Shown here: positions 46,750 to 58,302 of the stretch, one piece after another
How positions within the stretch are numbered: the first letter of the stretch is position 1
Layout: every line of letters begins with the position of its first letter
NCBI RefSeq assembly: GCF_001949145.1
Contig: NW_019091465.1
Span: 184,237 to 248,236, forward strand
Direction: 5' to 3'
DNA: 64,000 bases
Source of the DNA: Acanthaster planci
Lineage: Eukaryota > Echinodermata > Asteroidea > Valvatida > Acanthasteridae
Program-made: the position numbers and the translations under genes
The notes under the pieces: generated by a model
The model's database searches: none
Told to the model about the DNA's origin: nothing
The model's input: the letters and a program-made list of their open reading frames with translations, nothing else

Positions 46750-49480
46750 TAAGTTTCACAATTCAGCCCGCAGAGCTCCCCATATCAGGATCAATCAACA
46801 TGATCAAGAATTCGACCGTCATTCCATCCTGGGACATTCGGATCAATTTTGGCAGACCATGAGTGAGCAGAATTTTGTCGCATAAAGTGAAAGCTGATAT
46901 GGAAAATAATTTCATCCGCTATTCTTGTGATGAACTGATAGCTCTACCAGGCCTGCCCCTTTGTGCCTTTGGTCTGGGAAATCGCATGGTTAAAAAAATA
47001 CAAACAATGTGGAAGACGTACTAATCGTCACATCTCAGTCATCGTTCCAGATACCACTAGAAGGCCCACCAAAAGTGATTCTGGAGTAAATATGTCTTAC
47101 TTAATTAAGCTTAATCTAACATGTTGACGTCTTCAGTTTTTAGATCTAAACAAATTGCCAACAGGCTACAATGATCGTTTGTAATCCCCGATCTTGATCA
47201 GATGGATAAATTTACATCATTTCTGCGTGTTGAACTGATTCTAACTGCTTGTGTCTCTAAAACTTGTTTTACAAGGGATACGCCCATTGAACAAGTCAAT
47301 ATTAATAATGTTTGCCTGTTTTCACAGTCAAACCCGGATCGAAGTGGCAGAGGTGTAGCCTGATATTCTCATGGCACGTAATTGCCACTTACTATGATGA
47401 AGCAATTCCAAAACAACTTGAATTACTTTGGGTCAAAATGACATAGGGCCCTAGCCATTTTCGCAGAAACTTGTGTCCTGTCTGTTTTATGGTTCCCCTC
47501 CAAAAAATCCCGGTGACGACATCTTGATAATTACGTCATCTGCAAGAAACTGTTGATAAAATTACTACTGATCATCAAGATCAATGAATTCGTCTTGATA
47601 TTAGTCAACTAGTAAATGGTTCTTTTGTTCAGGTGGTAGATTGTCACACAAGCAGGTTGTCTGAGTGTCTTAGATAAGATTATTTCTGATATCCTATGCT
47701 CATTATCAAATTCCAGTTACTATGGCTCCTCTTTGGCGTAGCGACCATAATGTTGTTTTATGGAAGCCCAAGGGAAATGGTTCTCATCCAAATGACATGA
47801 CATACTAAAACCTTTCGACCAGTTAGTCCAACAATCTACTATACGCGAATTCGGCCAATGTGCCACTCAGTATGCTTGGTCCGAGTTTTACACTGCACCA
47901 GGCACCCAGCAAAAATCTGATGTATTCTAAAGTGCATTAAATGGTGCAGTTATCATACATTTTCCATCGAAGTCCATAAAGCTGCACGTTACCGCATAAG
48001 CCTTGGATGACAGCTGAAATTAAATCTTTGATAAAGCAGAGGCAAGCTTTGTTTTCTTGTAGCAATTTCAGATGGAAGTCGGAAACAAAATTGCTTGTCT
48101 CATTACAATCGCGAAGAAAGATTAGTATCACCACCGTGTTCAAAACCCTGGCAATATGATATTGAGCCATAAAAATGACATCCATTTGATTTACCATTAA
48201 TACCTGCGTACCTACCGTCTCCAGAATCCTGTCGTTCAGTTCAGGTACGGGAGGTTTATAAACAACTTCCGCACAGGAAGGCAGGGGACCAGATGGAATG
48301 CAAGAATCCAGTATCCGTGAATTTGCGTCTGAATTGATCAAGCCTCTTTTCTCTATTATTAAGTCATCATATAAGGAAAGTGAATTTCCTAACCAGTGAA
48401 AAAAGCAGTTATTGTTCCCCATCCGAAAGAGTTCTCCGCCAGTATGGAACAGGCTTTGGCCAGTGTCTTTAACCGATAATTTTTCCAAAGTAGCCGTTCG
48501 AGCATTTCGTTGCTCAATGGATTACTTCTGACTGCATGAGAACCTAACTTAGAACCAGTTTGGAAACAAAAACGGGATATCAACTCATTGACAATTCACG
48601 TTTTTATGCCCAATCTCCTAGAAGTTTCATCACTTTAGTAATTACGGATTTTAGTAAAGCGTTTGACCATATTGATCGTAATGTTTTCATTTAGGATTTG
48701 CATCGTATGGGCACACGACCATGAATATGTAGTTTTTTAACAGAGCACCCTCAGTGTGTTGGGTATAAAAATGTGATGTCTGCTTTCAATGCTTCAAAAG
48801 GAAAATCATCCCAACGGACAACATTTTGCACCTCAGGAGTTTGGGTCAATTTTAATAGTGCTGTCAATTCTGGGACCACTGTAAATGAAAAGGTCTTGAG
48901 TTTTAAATATGTTGATATTAAACTTATTGCAAATTGTCTGAATAACAATCCAACAACGATTCAATCGATTTTAGATGAATTAGGTGTGTGGGCATTGCAA
49001 AAATCATTTGAAAATAAATCCTTAAAAATGTTATAGTACGAATGGGTGTTCTATGAAAACACTCGAGTTTCCACACTTTTTCAAATCTCAGATACGCAAC
49101 TTCAGATAGTTAACTTTGTGGAAATACTCGGTGTTTTGGTTAGCCAAGACCGTAAATGGGATAAACATGTTGACTATATTTGTAACAAGGCCAATGGTTA
49201 AATGTTTTTGCTCAAACTATTGAAGAAATTTAGTTTATCTCTTTCAGACCTGCTAACAGTGTACAAAGGTTAAATTTGGTCACTTATGGAATATGCTACA
49301 GCAGAAATCCCGGGTTAACAAAAATTCATGGTGGGAGGTTGGAGAGCATTCACAGACTTGCCCTTAAAATTATTTTGGGTGGGGATTGTTTGGACTATGC
49401 ACATGTTTTCACCAATGTAATCTTGTATCTCTACACAACCCCAGAAAAAATGTTTGTTTATATTTTGCAAACAAACTGAT
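46750..49480 (+). mobile_element. Degenerate CR1-like LINE (endonuclease and reverse transcriptase remnants)
   Basis: In broken + strand frames an endonuclease-like region (about 47340-47780) gives TYYDEAIPKQLELLWVKM, an LVNGSFVQVVD block and a LFYGSPRE-like end. RT follows with VITDFSKAFDHIDRNVF near 48640 and a C-terminal region 48770-49480 (ILGVLVSQDRKWDKHVDYIC, GGRLESIHRLALKIILG). Many stops. It lies between SULT-C and SULT-B, where the missing 5' exons of SULT-B would be expected. Confidence 0.8.
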
Positions 49481-50540
49481 GAATTCTAGTATGTTCAGTG
49501 TGTGGCTGCCACAGCCGAAACATTTTATTGCAAACGTTTAAATTAATGGCTGGATTACACAGTTGTTCTCTGAATTTAGAGAATAGAAATAGAACTGAAA
49601 TATAAATATTGCAAAATAAATGATTTACAGAGGTGTAAAGTCAATACCTAACTGCACCGTTCCCCATTATTCAAGTCATTTATGGAAGACAGGAAGGTTT
49701 GTCCTTATTCTTTTTGTGTGACACCTGTTACCTTCCCAATTAAAAACATCAAGTTACCAGTTACCGCCACTTCATCACTTTATTTTTTATATTTTGCATT
49801 GGCTTATTGGCTTTCTCGAGTTTTAGTTTGGACAGACTGGCTGAATGAAAACTGGGGTTTGAAAAATTTTTCAAATTTTACAAAGATGCTCATTTCACTT
49901 TCACCAACCTACGATTTTAAATGGCTTAAACATATTCTGTGTTCTTAATTATTGAAAAAATACTCGGCGATGGGCCAGGGGCACCACAAACAATACTGAA
50001 ATCCAGAGACCTGATACACCACTTCAGAGTGCACCATAAAAACAATACAATTACACAAAATTATTTAAAAGACGTCTAAAAATGGCACTTGAAGGAATTT
50101 GAGATGCAAATAAAATGGAAGACAAAATTACCAGTACAAGACCAGAGAAAACCGTATATGTATGTTGCTACCCATTTAAATCAATTCAGTACACCATTTC
50201 GACAATTAAATAACAAGGTAATTAAAAGAACTGATTGTACTAAAAACACCGATAAATGGATTCCACAATTTCCAAACCTACTAAGTCCTGATTCCACTTT
50301 TAAACTGAAAGTTCTAGATTCCTGAGAAGTTACTTCCCTGATATCCAAAGCCTTTATATGAAGATCTGAACCCTCGTTATTCTGATCTCCCCGGATGTAA
50401 ATTCAGTTATCGACATCTCGGACTTCCAATTAGCCTACATACAATAATGAATGTATGGTGCATGCTATGAAGATCAAAGCTAAGCCTGTGTCAGGTATCT
50501 GCCCAGAGCAGAAGCACCTCCTCATCGATTGGAAAGGGCA
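49481..50540. other. AT-rich stretch, possibly LINE debris
   Basis: It contains no recognised exon. Its composition continues that of the preceding LINE and short + strand frames are open, but no RT or nuclease motif is seen. Confidence 0.3.
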
Positions 50541-50544
50541 ATGT

Positions 50545-50690
50545 TGGCTGGCAGTGTTCATTTTGTTGCTAGCGATGCCACCGTGAGTTTGTCACGCGTG
50601 CATTTCCGAGTTGTTATAAGTGAACGAGCAAGTTCAGTTCCAACCAACGGATCCTCCGTTGCCAAGAAAATAGCGCCCTCTCTTGGTCCA
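50545..50690 (-). repeat. Dispersed repeat family R1, reverse copy downstream of SULT-C
   Basis: The reverse complement matches the other copies: GGACCAAGAGAGGGCGCTAT, TTTCTTGGCAACGGAGGATC, AAATGCACGCGTGAC and AACAAAATGAACACTG. The opposite orientation and position outside the gene indicate independent mobility of this family. Confidence 0.65.
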
Positions 50691-51545
50691 GCTCGTTGCC
50701 CATACCCACAGTCCTGTTAAATACATAACTTCAAACACTCCGGCCTGAGCCTCAGGACAAAAAAAAAACCACCTTTATAGCCTTGCCAGGCTGGTATCGA
50801 GAGAGAGGTTTCCGAGTGCCGCTCTGTTGTTGAGATTTGCTCAACTAGTGATCGAAGGTTAGTCCGGTGCCACGAAGTTTCTCCTCGATGAGGACGTCCA
50901 TGGCTTCGTTTTGAGCAACGGTAAAGTGCGTCTTCCAGTTCCCGCTCTTTCCTGAAGTAAAACATCAAAAGTGTTAAAGGTTCTAAATTGCCTCTTCAGT
51001 TGTTTTAAATGAGGAGGCGCAGGTCCTGGAAATGGAAGAGGTATGACGGTCTAAAAACCCCTCCTCTGAGAAAATAAAGGGGAAATTGGAAATTAATGTA
51101 AACTATACCTGAAGTAAGTTCACAAATACCATTGTAAACAATGTATGTCATGAATATTTCACAGTTGTCTGGAAAAACGAAACGTAAAAAGAATATCCTG
51201 CCCTTGGATTCCCGTGGAAATCTCAGGATACGCCACTGAGTCCTGCCAAATTGTTTTACGAAATCAAAACAAAATGCTTGCGCCAGAACTTCAAAAATAG
51301 AGCGTATTTTAATCTACTAAGACTTTTAAAGAGCTACCAAACCTGCATTTCATTTTTCCAAAAGATTTTATTCAGGATACTATTTTTCCTTCCTGTTTGG
51401 ACCTTTTTTTTCACATTTCCTTTGGCCTACAGAATTTTTTTCCTTTGCTTACTTCGGTTTTTCGGCTAATGGTGTAAGAGCAAGACATTTAAGAAAAATT
51501 CCTTTTGCATTCTGATAATGGAGTGCTAACATGGCCAGATATCCA

Positions 51546-51604
51546 TTAACCCTAACCCTCCTCAATCCTCCAACAGGTGAAGGATTCAGGAGGGTTAGGG
51601 TTAA
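51546..51604. repeat. 59-bp hairpin with telomere-like arms
   Basis: The arm TTAACCCTAACCCTCCT plus CAATCCT is followed by an 11-base loop and then AGGATTC plus AGGAGGGTTAGGGTTAA. The 24-base arms pair with a single mismatch. Each arm contains two TTAGGG-type units and ends in TTAA. It lies in SULT-C intron 6; a single arm occurs at 14007-14025. Confidence 0.9.
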
Positions 51605-51734
51605 AACGCTGAAGAAGTAGGAAAGCTTTGATTTACGTTTTCACAAGGGGAAGGTTCGTCACATTCTCAGCTGCGTGCACGATGAATGCACTCTGCCTAT
51701 ACACGGCCAAATAAAAACGCCATGTGAAGTGAAC

Positions 51735-51895
51735 TATGGGACAGAGAGACCCCCCACCTTTGTTTTGATTATTGTTATACTGGTATCTCACGAATTCTTT
51801 TCAGACATCGGGGGGGGGGGTGTTAAGTGACAATAGGCTGGAGTGTGTATAGGGATTGGACTTGTTGGGGGTACCCCTCTGCCCAATTTCATGCC
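51735..51895. repeat. Dispersed repeat, copy 2 (first copy at 4950-5110)
   Basis: Same block order as the first copy: GAGAGACC plus poly-C, CCTTTGTT, CGAATTCTTTTCAGAC, poly-G, GTGTTAAGTGACAATAG, GAGTGTGTATAGGGATTGGA and GGGGGTACCC. It lies in SULT-C intron 6. Confidence 0.7.
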
Positions 51896-54839
51896 TGGTA
51901 CAAAAACTGCCCTGAATAACCGACAGTAAGTCAAGTCGTGTCTTAGTTTCCACGAAGGAAGCGCACGTTTCCCTGATTAGTATGAGCTATTAATTAAACA
52001 AGTTCACATTTCAAAGAATCATGCGATGAAAAGAACTGCTATCGAAGTGTATTCTTCTCGACGTTTAACCAACAAAAACTACTTTGCAAATACCAGGAAT
52101 ATGTGTTGCTACTGAATCACGAAAACAGTGATGATTTGCAATGCAAGGGATACCTTGTCATTCAAATTGGACTGAAGATGTACAATTACGGTTGGCAGCA
52201 GCGTTCCGATCCATGGAAATACCATCCTCTTTGTATCAAATTCGACACAACTGTATGGCCAAGCTAAGACATACCCCTTTGACATGATTCCAACCATTAT
52301 GGGATGAATATGTTATTGCATTAGCCAGTACTATCGATTATCACCTTTCCGCATGAAGGTGCTCTCCAGCTTATCTCTGGGTGCATACAGCGTATCGGGG
52401 TTCGTCATGGGATTCTCCTTCATGTTAGCGAAGGTGCAGTGCTCCGTGACAGCGTCCAGCGTTTCAGCCGGCAGGTCCTTGCCCAGGAATCGGCTGATTT
52501 GCTCCACCTTTGCGCGTAGGTCCTGCGTTCCCAAATGGTACACGAGAGGGCCAAAGTGTCATTTAATGGCACTTACGCTGTAATGTTTAAACTTCGTAGC
52601 AACAGACTGACGACGATTTGGATGGATCATACCTCGTCAGCACGACTGCCAACTTGTCAGAAACATGTCTGCTTAGCTTGGCATAATTAAATGTAATTAA
52701 CTACACACTACCTTTGGAGAACATGCCTCTTCATACCATTAAAATTGAGAAACTAAATTCTGAATAAATACAGCTAGTGAATTCCTTCTAATAGACATTT
52801 TGGGGATGGAATTGTGTACTTATTCAGGCAACAAATCGAAACAAACGCATGGAGATAAAAATTACACACAGAACTAGGTTATCACGGTGAGCGCTTGAAC
52901 CAGCAAAAATGTAAGGGCCCACAAAAATACGGACGTGAGAAAATACCACGGTGTGAATTGAAAAACACACAATCGTAAAAACATGCACTTATTAAAGACA
53001 AGCTTTTAAACGTCTCTCTTTAAATCTGCATCAAGCAGGAAGCTTGGAACTAGTAGGAAGCTTACATAGCCTATACCACTGTTAATCAACGAGACTTGTT
53101 TTTAGAAAACTGCCATCCTTCTACGTGTGCCAGTGCTACATTTACGAAACAGTCTCATCATAATTTGTGGGGTAGTGGATTGAAAATAACTTGAGGGAAA
53201 AAAGGGAGGTCGGTAGAGCTGGTTGACGCTGTGTGTTGGATAGGGGAAAGGACTGTTATAGAAGACGTCAGTGATATCCAATCTTATGGAGGGTACTGCT
53301 TATATTTTCTTTTCTTTTCCCCTCTTTTTGTCCATTTTGTGGTAGAAAAGATCAGTTTCAAAAGGTGATATCATATACTGCCCTAATTCTTTTGCGAAGA
53401 AATTTATTTCATTAAGGTAAAAACGTTCACCCTCAACGCATTATCGATTTCAGCCTTACCTAGATATTAGCTTTGCACTCACATCACATTATTCTGTAAT
53501 ATTTTACAGGTAAGCTTCGAAAAGTGGCATTTTGCTTTAAATATCTCGTTAATTAAGAGAGAAATATAGTTGGAACAGGTGCCAAAATGAGTATTGTGTA
53601 ATCCAATTCTGTATATCCATGCGTCCACCAGTGTATTGATGAGTATAGGTACTATACTTACAACATGTATTAACTGACTGTAACTGGCTAAAATCCACCC
53701 AAAATTCATATATGGAATACATGGTTTGTTCTATCTAGTTATGCGATGAAAATGTTGAAAAGCTTTTAAAAAAAGGATTTGAACTGACCTGGCTCATTAA
53801 ACAAATCAATTTCACAGCCGCCAGAGCAAATCAGTTAAAAATACACCAATCAGATAGGAGAATTAAATGCAAAGATATGACTCATTACGAGAACTCACTT
53901 TTTTTAAATCTTCGAACCGCAGCAAAAGGATATTTGGCTCCTCCCTCCTCTTCCAGAAAAACAAGTAGTGATCCCACCACGATCCATAGCTCGCTTTCAA
54001 ACAACCAAATACGAACAGGAAAAATGACTAATCAGCAAGAAAATATGTGAAGTTAACGGAATACTACACTTTTGTTGCCTTCCCAATGTAATCTGATGGG
54101 TCATTACTGACGGCGGTATTTCGGTGTCCTTACCTTTTTAACCAATTGGCAAAGTTTATTTTTCTTTCAATGAGAATTCAAAGACTTCTGTTGCATAACC
54201 AGTGACAGAAAATGACAATGGGTAACGGGGACAACCAACATAACGGTCAATCTAATCAATCTAATCTACCCTGGTGTCGCAAAGTTACAGTGGGAGGTTA
54301 TTCTATTCCAAATATTGCATAATTTGGACAAGTAGAACAGGTTTGGTGAATTCTTTCACTTATTGTGTCGGTGTTATAAGAACCTACAGTTTCCTTTGTA
54401 CCTTTGGTAGAATTCCTGTACTCCAAATATTCCGCGAAGGATTGACCTGAGCCCTTTAAATTCAACATTTGCTCGAAGTGGTAGAAGGACACTATCATGT
54501 CCTTGGGGTTGCGGATGACGTAGACGATCTTAGACTTCTTTCGCCCAGATTTGGGCAGGCAAGAGTTGGCCAGGAAGGTGAGACTTCAGAACCCTGGGAG
54601 ACGGCATCTCGTCTGCTATTCTGTGTTTCAGGGGAATCTACAGAGAAAACAATGAGTCTTTTTTGAGTAAGACAACAGAGGAGTAAGAATATGAGCCGGT
54701 TAGAGTAAAACCAAAACCTCGAAATACTGGAAACTCCATGTTGACTGGTAACTCAATTTACACTTTTGAGAATGCATCTTTAATAATAATAAACATAAAC
54801 GATCACGTTTATTAAGAATCTTTCAGTCAAGTACAATCA

Positions 54840-55395
54840 AACGGTGTGGAGCGCAAATGTAAACAAGTGTAAACCAACACAAGTGTACCACAAGTGTTAA
54901 CCATAACGTGCAGCTTTAAACCAAAAGGTATAACCCATAAGCTTAAACCACAAGTGCAACTCACATTAATTGTAAGATAAGTGTTAACCACGGTTGCAAA
55001 CCATCAAGTTGAAACCAACAAGCGAAAACCACGAACGCAAACAAAAACTGAAATTCACAGGTGTAAAAAAACAAGTGTAACCCACAGGTTTAAAGCTGCA
55101 CGAGAAAGTAAACTGTGTGACGGACTGGTTTAAACCACAGGTGCAAGCCACAAATGCAAACCATAAATTTAAACCAGAATGGTCAACCGGTATGTCGAAA
55201 CCTACAATTGTAACCCACGAGAAAAACGGGAAAAAAAAGTGTAAATAAAAAATGCAACCCGCAAGTGTAAATCCACAAGTAGAACCCACAGGTATAAACA
55301 ACAGGTGTAAACTTCAAGTGTAAACCACGAGTAAAATCCTATACGTGTAACCAAGAGTGTAAACCACAATGTAAACCACATACGAACACATGTGA
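54840..55395. repeat. Decayed minisatellite, AAGTGTAAACCAC-type units
   Basis: Dozens of imperfect units built on CAAGTGTAAACCA with spacing varying around 12-20 bp fill this stretch of SULT-C intron 3. The 105-codon minus-strand frame inside it is a by-product of the repeat. Confidence 0.8.
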
Positions 55396-56794
55396 TAAAC
55401 TTCTTGGAAAATGGGCTGAACCGCTACGAGTCTGTTTTTACGAACTTCAGTACCCATCACGTGATCTACGGACGGGGACGCTCAACCTAAATTGCATCCT
55501 ATTTCTCAGACCCGAGACTTTGACCTTGTCAGTAATAACAATATACCTGTCACTCTGTTAGCAGACCTGATTCACTCTCGTAAGCCTCGGTACAAAAGCC
55601 TCTGCCAACGCAGAACCCCCACCCCGCACCTCTACTGAACTGCACTTGGTTGTAGACCCCTAGCACATGGCCTAAACTGTCTCCTGTTGGTTAAAAATAA
55701 TGATGTACTCCAACAGGTGACCTGCGTTGTCAATATAATATTATAATGCAAAATATACTTCCATAACAGTCCGTGCCGTTTGCGACATTATTTCGTCTCA
55801 AAAAGATGTGCAGCCTCAACTGAAGTCAAGTGAGGTAAGGTGTAGTTATTTTTTTGTCAGAAACCCGCTACAGGTGTTCACTAGTTTTGATGCAAAGTCG
55901 GTAGTAGGTTGAGTTTTGTTCTTGATTTCCATAGCTGGCAATATTACAGATGTCTTCTTTCCAACATGAGAATGATCGACCCTCCAATACGCGTTGACCA
56001 AAATTGAGTCAATGATATATCACACTTTACACAGGCGCAGCGCTTTTAGCCTGTGGACAAAACTATGCTGTCCGACGACTTGCCATCCAGTTTACGTGAT
56101 AACACTGACCTCTGTTTCCATGTAACCCGTTTAATATCCTAGAGAGTCCTTATGAAAATAATTAATCATGCCCTATTCCCACAAGCTACACTCCGAACAC
56201 TCAAAACTGTGGAGTTTTTGGAGGGAAGGGAAATGAATCACGTGAGAAATCGCCTTTCTCACATTTTGTCATGAGTAAAGTGCTGTCCCATAGGGAAGGG
56301 GAGACACGGTAACCAGCTCCGCCAATGAGGTCGAATTCGGGCGGCCTGTTCATGACACGGTTTTCTTGTTCTCGCGCTTGAACGGCGGGGGCACGACCAA
56401 AGAACACTGTTCTCAGAACAGGATCACACACCACCTCCTCGTCAGGGTTTTTCACGAACACACAGAAAAGCTTGTGAGATTTGATTTTTGAGCAGCCGCA
56501 AAAACTATCTAGAGGGCTTAGAGTCAAAGACAACGGAAAGTTTTGACAAATTAACATTAATAATTTTCCCCGACAGAAATGATCTTTAAAAATGGAAATC
56601 AAGGTAGCCCAGTTATCCACATAAACTATCGAAGAATGCACAAGGATGTCGCCATGTTGCATGTTACTTTTGCCACAAAATAACTATACCAGCAATAAGC
56701 AGTTGTACGTTCCCGGCGTTCCAGCGGCCGACCCACGAACAACAAGTCGAGCTGTTCGTGACCATACGAGAACAAGCCGCCCGAACTCAGCCTG

Positions 56795-57000
56795 AGATTG
56801 TGCTGTACACCCCAAGGGGGACGAAGAGAGGGCGCAATTTTCCTAGCAAGGGAGGTTCTTTTAGACTGGTATTTTCCAGGCTGTGGTCGCGTTGCTTTAA
56901 CCAAATTGATTCCTACCAATATGGTTCTTTTCAACCGATCAGGGGATGTGTCTGGTTGAGGCGGATACACTTTTGCGTTACAAAACACCGACGTCACTGT
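56795..57000 (+). repeat. Dispersed repeat family R1, copy in SULT-C intron 3
   Basis: Blocks GGGACGAAGAGAGGGCGCAA, TTTTCCTAGCAAGGGAGGTT, CTTTAACCAAATTGATTCC, ATGGTTCTTTTCAACCGATC and GTTGAGGCGGATACAC match the other R1 copies. It sits in the same intron (3), just upstream in genome coordinates of the equivalent exon, as the copy at 31795-32035 in SULT-A. Confidence 0.65.
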
Positions 57001-57853
57001 ATAGACAATTTCATTTGAATATGTCAATGCTCGACAGGCACGGCTCTGTTTGAGCTGGAATCTGCTCCTGTCGTGGTTAGCTTTAGATGGCTATTTTCAG
57101 AAAAACCTCTTCCACTGCAATCCACAATGGAAAAAGTACTCGGTGGCATTCGGCCACGTGCTTACGTTTTTTAGACGCCTGACTTTTTCCGGCATATTTT
57201 CTTCAAGGTAAGGCACACGCAACATAGTATGCGTTTTATTGATTTCCTCCAGATTCCCGTCATGCATCACGGCTGACATGATTTCCTGAACCCAGGTAGT
57301 GCCTGTAAGGTGAAATAAAAAAATAAATCTCAGTGACACAGCCAAGGAAAAACTTTCAATAATGTCACCATTTATGAGCAGAATACAGCATCCAAGGAAA
57401 GAACATAATGATGTCACGCTTTACGACGTGCATAATAGGCGCGCAAGTGCCAATGGAGTCCCCCATAGAAAAAAGCACATCTAAACAAAGTGCAACTTCA
57501 TCATGGCTGAGAACTACTCCAAATCTTCAGATTTATCACCCTCTCATGGCCTGTTTCATATCATCTACCTTAAATGGAGTGATGAACCGACGCTAAAACA
57601 TATAAAATATTGCAATTCAGTCTCGAGATGAAATAGAACAGGATAATTTCATATCACATACCCGCTGCCTTCGCCATACAAATACCACCCCCTAGCCAGC
57701 TCGACCGACCCGTTTTCCCACGTTTTGTATGCCACTGCCAATTATCATGGGGGTAAATGCCGGACAGACCGAGGGGCATATCCGCTTTTTTGTGGTGAAG
57801 GATAGGCTACTGAACCAGCCTTCGCCTTACACACACAAGCACCCTCACCTTCC

Positions 57854-57912
57854 TTACATACCTACAGTGGACATTCCTTTCTTTTCGTGCAGTTAAGAAT
57901 ATGTATGTATTC
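57854..57912 (+). repeat. Solo end of the 34.6-kb MITE
   Basis: CTTACATACCTACAGTGGAC continues with a TTCCTTTCTTTTCGTGCAGT match to 34580-34640. The matching right end is not found nearby. It lies in SULT-C intron 2. Confidence 0.6.
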
Positions 57913-58302
57913 CCATGTCATATGTATTCCCATTTGCTTATTATACGACCGTGGCATTTTGCTGCAAAAGCCCCGTCAATTAACAGCAATCGGTAATCGA
58001 ACTGGGCGCAGCGGTCAATGACGTCGCAAGAAAGTTTTTGTTTCATCCCTTAATATGGAGTTAATGACTGTGGTCTGGTAGCAATCATTGTGAAATACCG
58101 GTATGTAATTTCAAAGTGCGACGGCTGATTTGTGTCCCACCTGCCTTTGGGTAAGTCACCACCCAACAGTCGTCAGGCCTGACTTCGAAGCTCTTGATGT
58201 CGTCCATAATTTCACACACATCTAGCGTGAGTGACACTCCTTCGTATTCGCCCAGCGTGTAGGGAGACTCGGCCGTGTACTGCCGCCTCATTAACTCTCG
58301 AA

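Larger units (their letters stand above)
50845..58302 (-). pseudogene. Cytosolic sulfotransferase, copy C, with one-base frameshift in exon 4
   Basis: Six exons match copy A exons 2-7: 58302-58141 (162 nt), 57302-57166 (137), 54637-54402 (236), 53993-53899 (95), 52522-52345 (178) and 50951-50845 (107). Motifs: VVTYPKAGTTWVQE, PRVLKSH with the catalytic His, VIRNPKDMIVSF, GSWWDHY and RKGKSGNWKTHFT ending FDH-stop. In A and B exon 4 is 235 nt; here it is 236. An extra base in GGGCGAAAGAAG (about 54540) shifts the frame after the catalytic His and brings TAA within three codons, before the 3'-phosphate-binding residues. Everything after reads correctly in the restored frame, so the change is recent or an assembly error. 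GDW is GNW in the C-terminal motif. Exon 1 was not found upstream of 58302. If the insertion is not real, this is an ordinary SULT gene. Confidence 0.8.

Noticed and set aside
47937-48488. 183-codon open frame on the minus strand
   Set aside because: It is antisense to the degenerate LINE whose endonuclease and RT remnants read on the + strand on both sides. It shows no domain and no splice context.
54984-55301. 105-codon minus-strand frame rich in Phe, Cys and Gly
   Set aside because: It lies wholly within the decayed minisatellite and its periodic composition is a by-product of the repeat.
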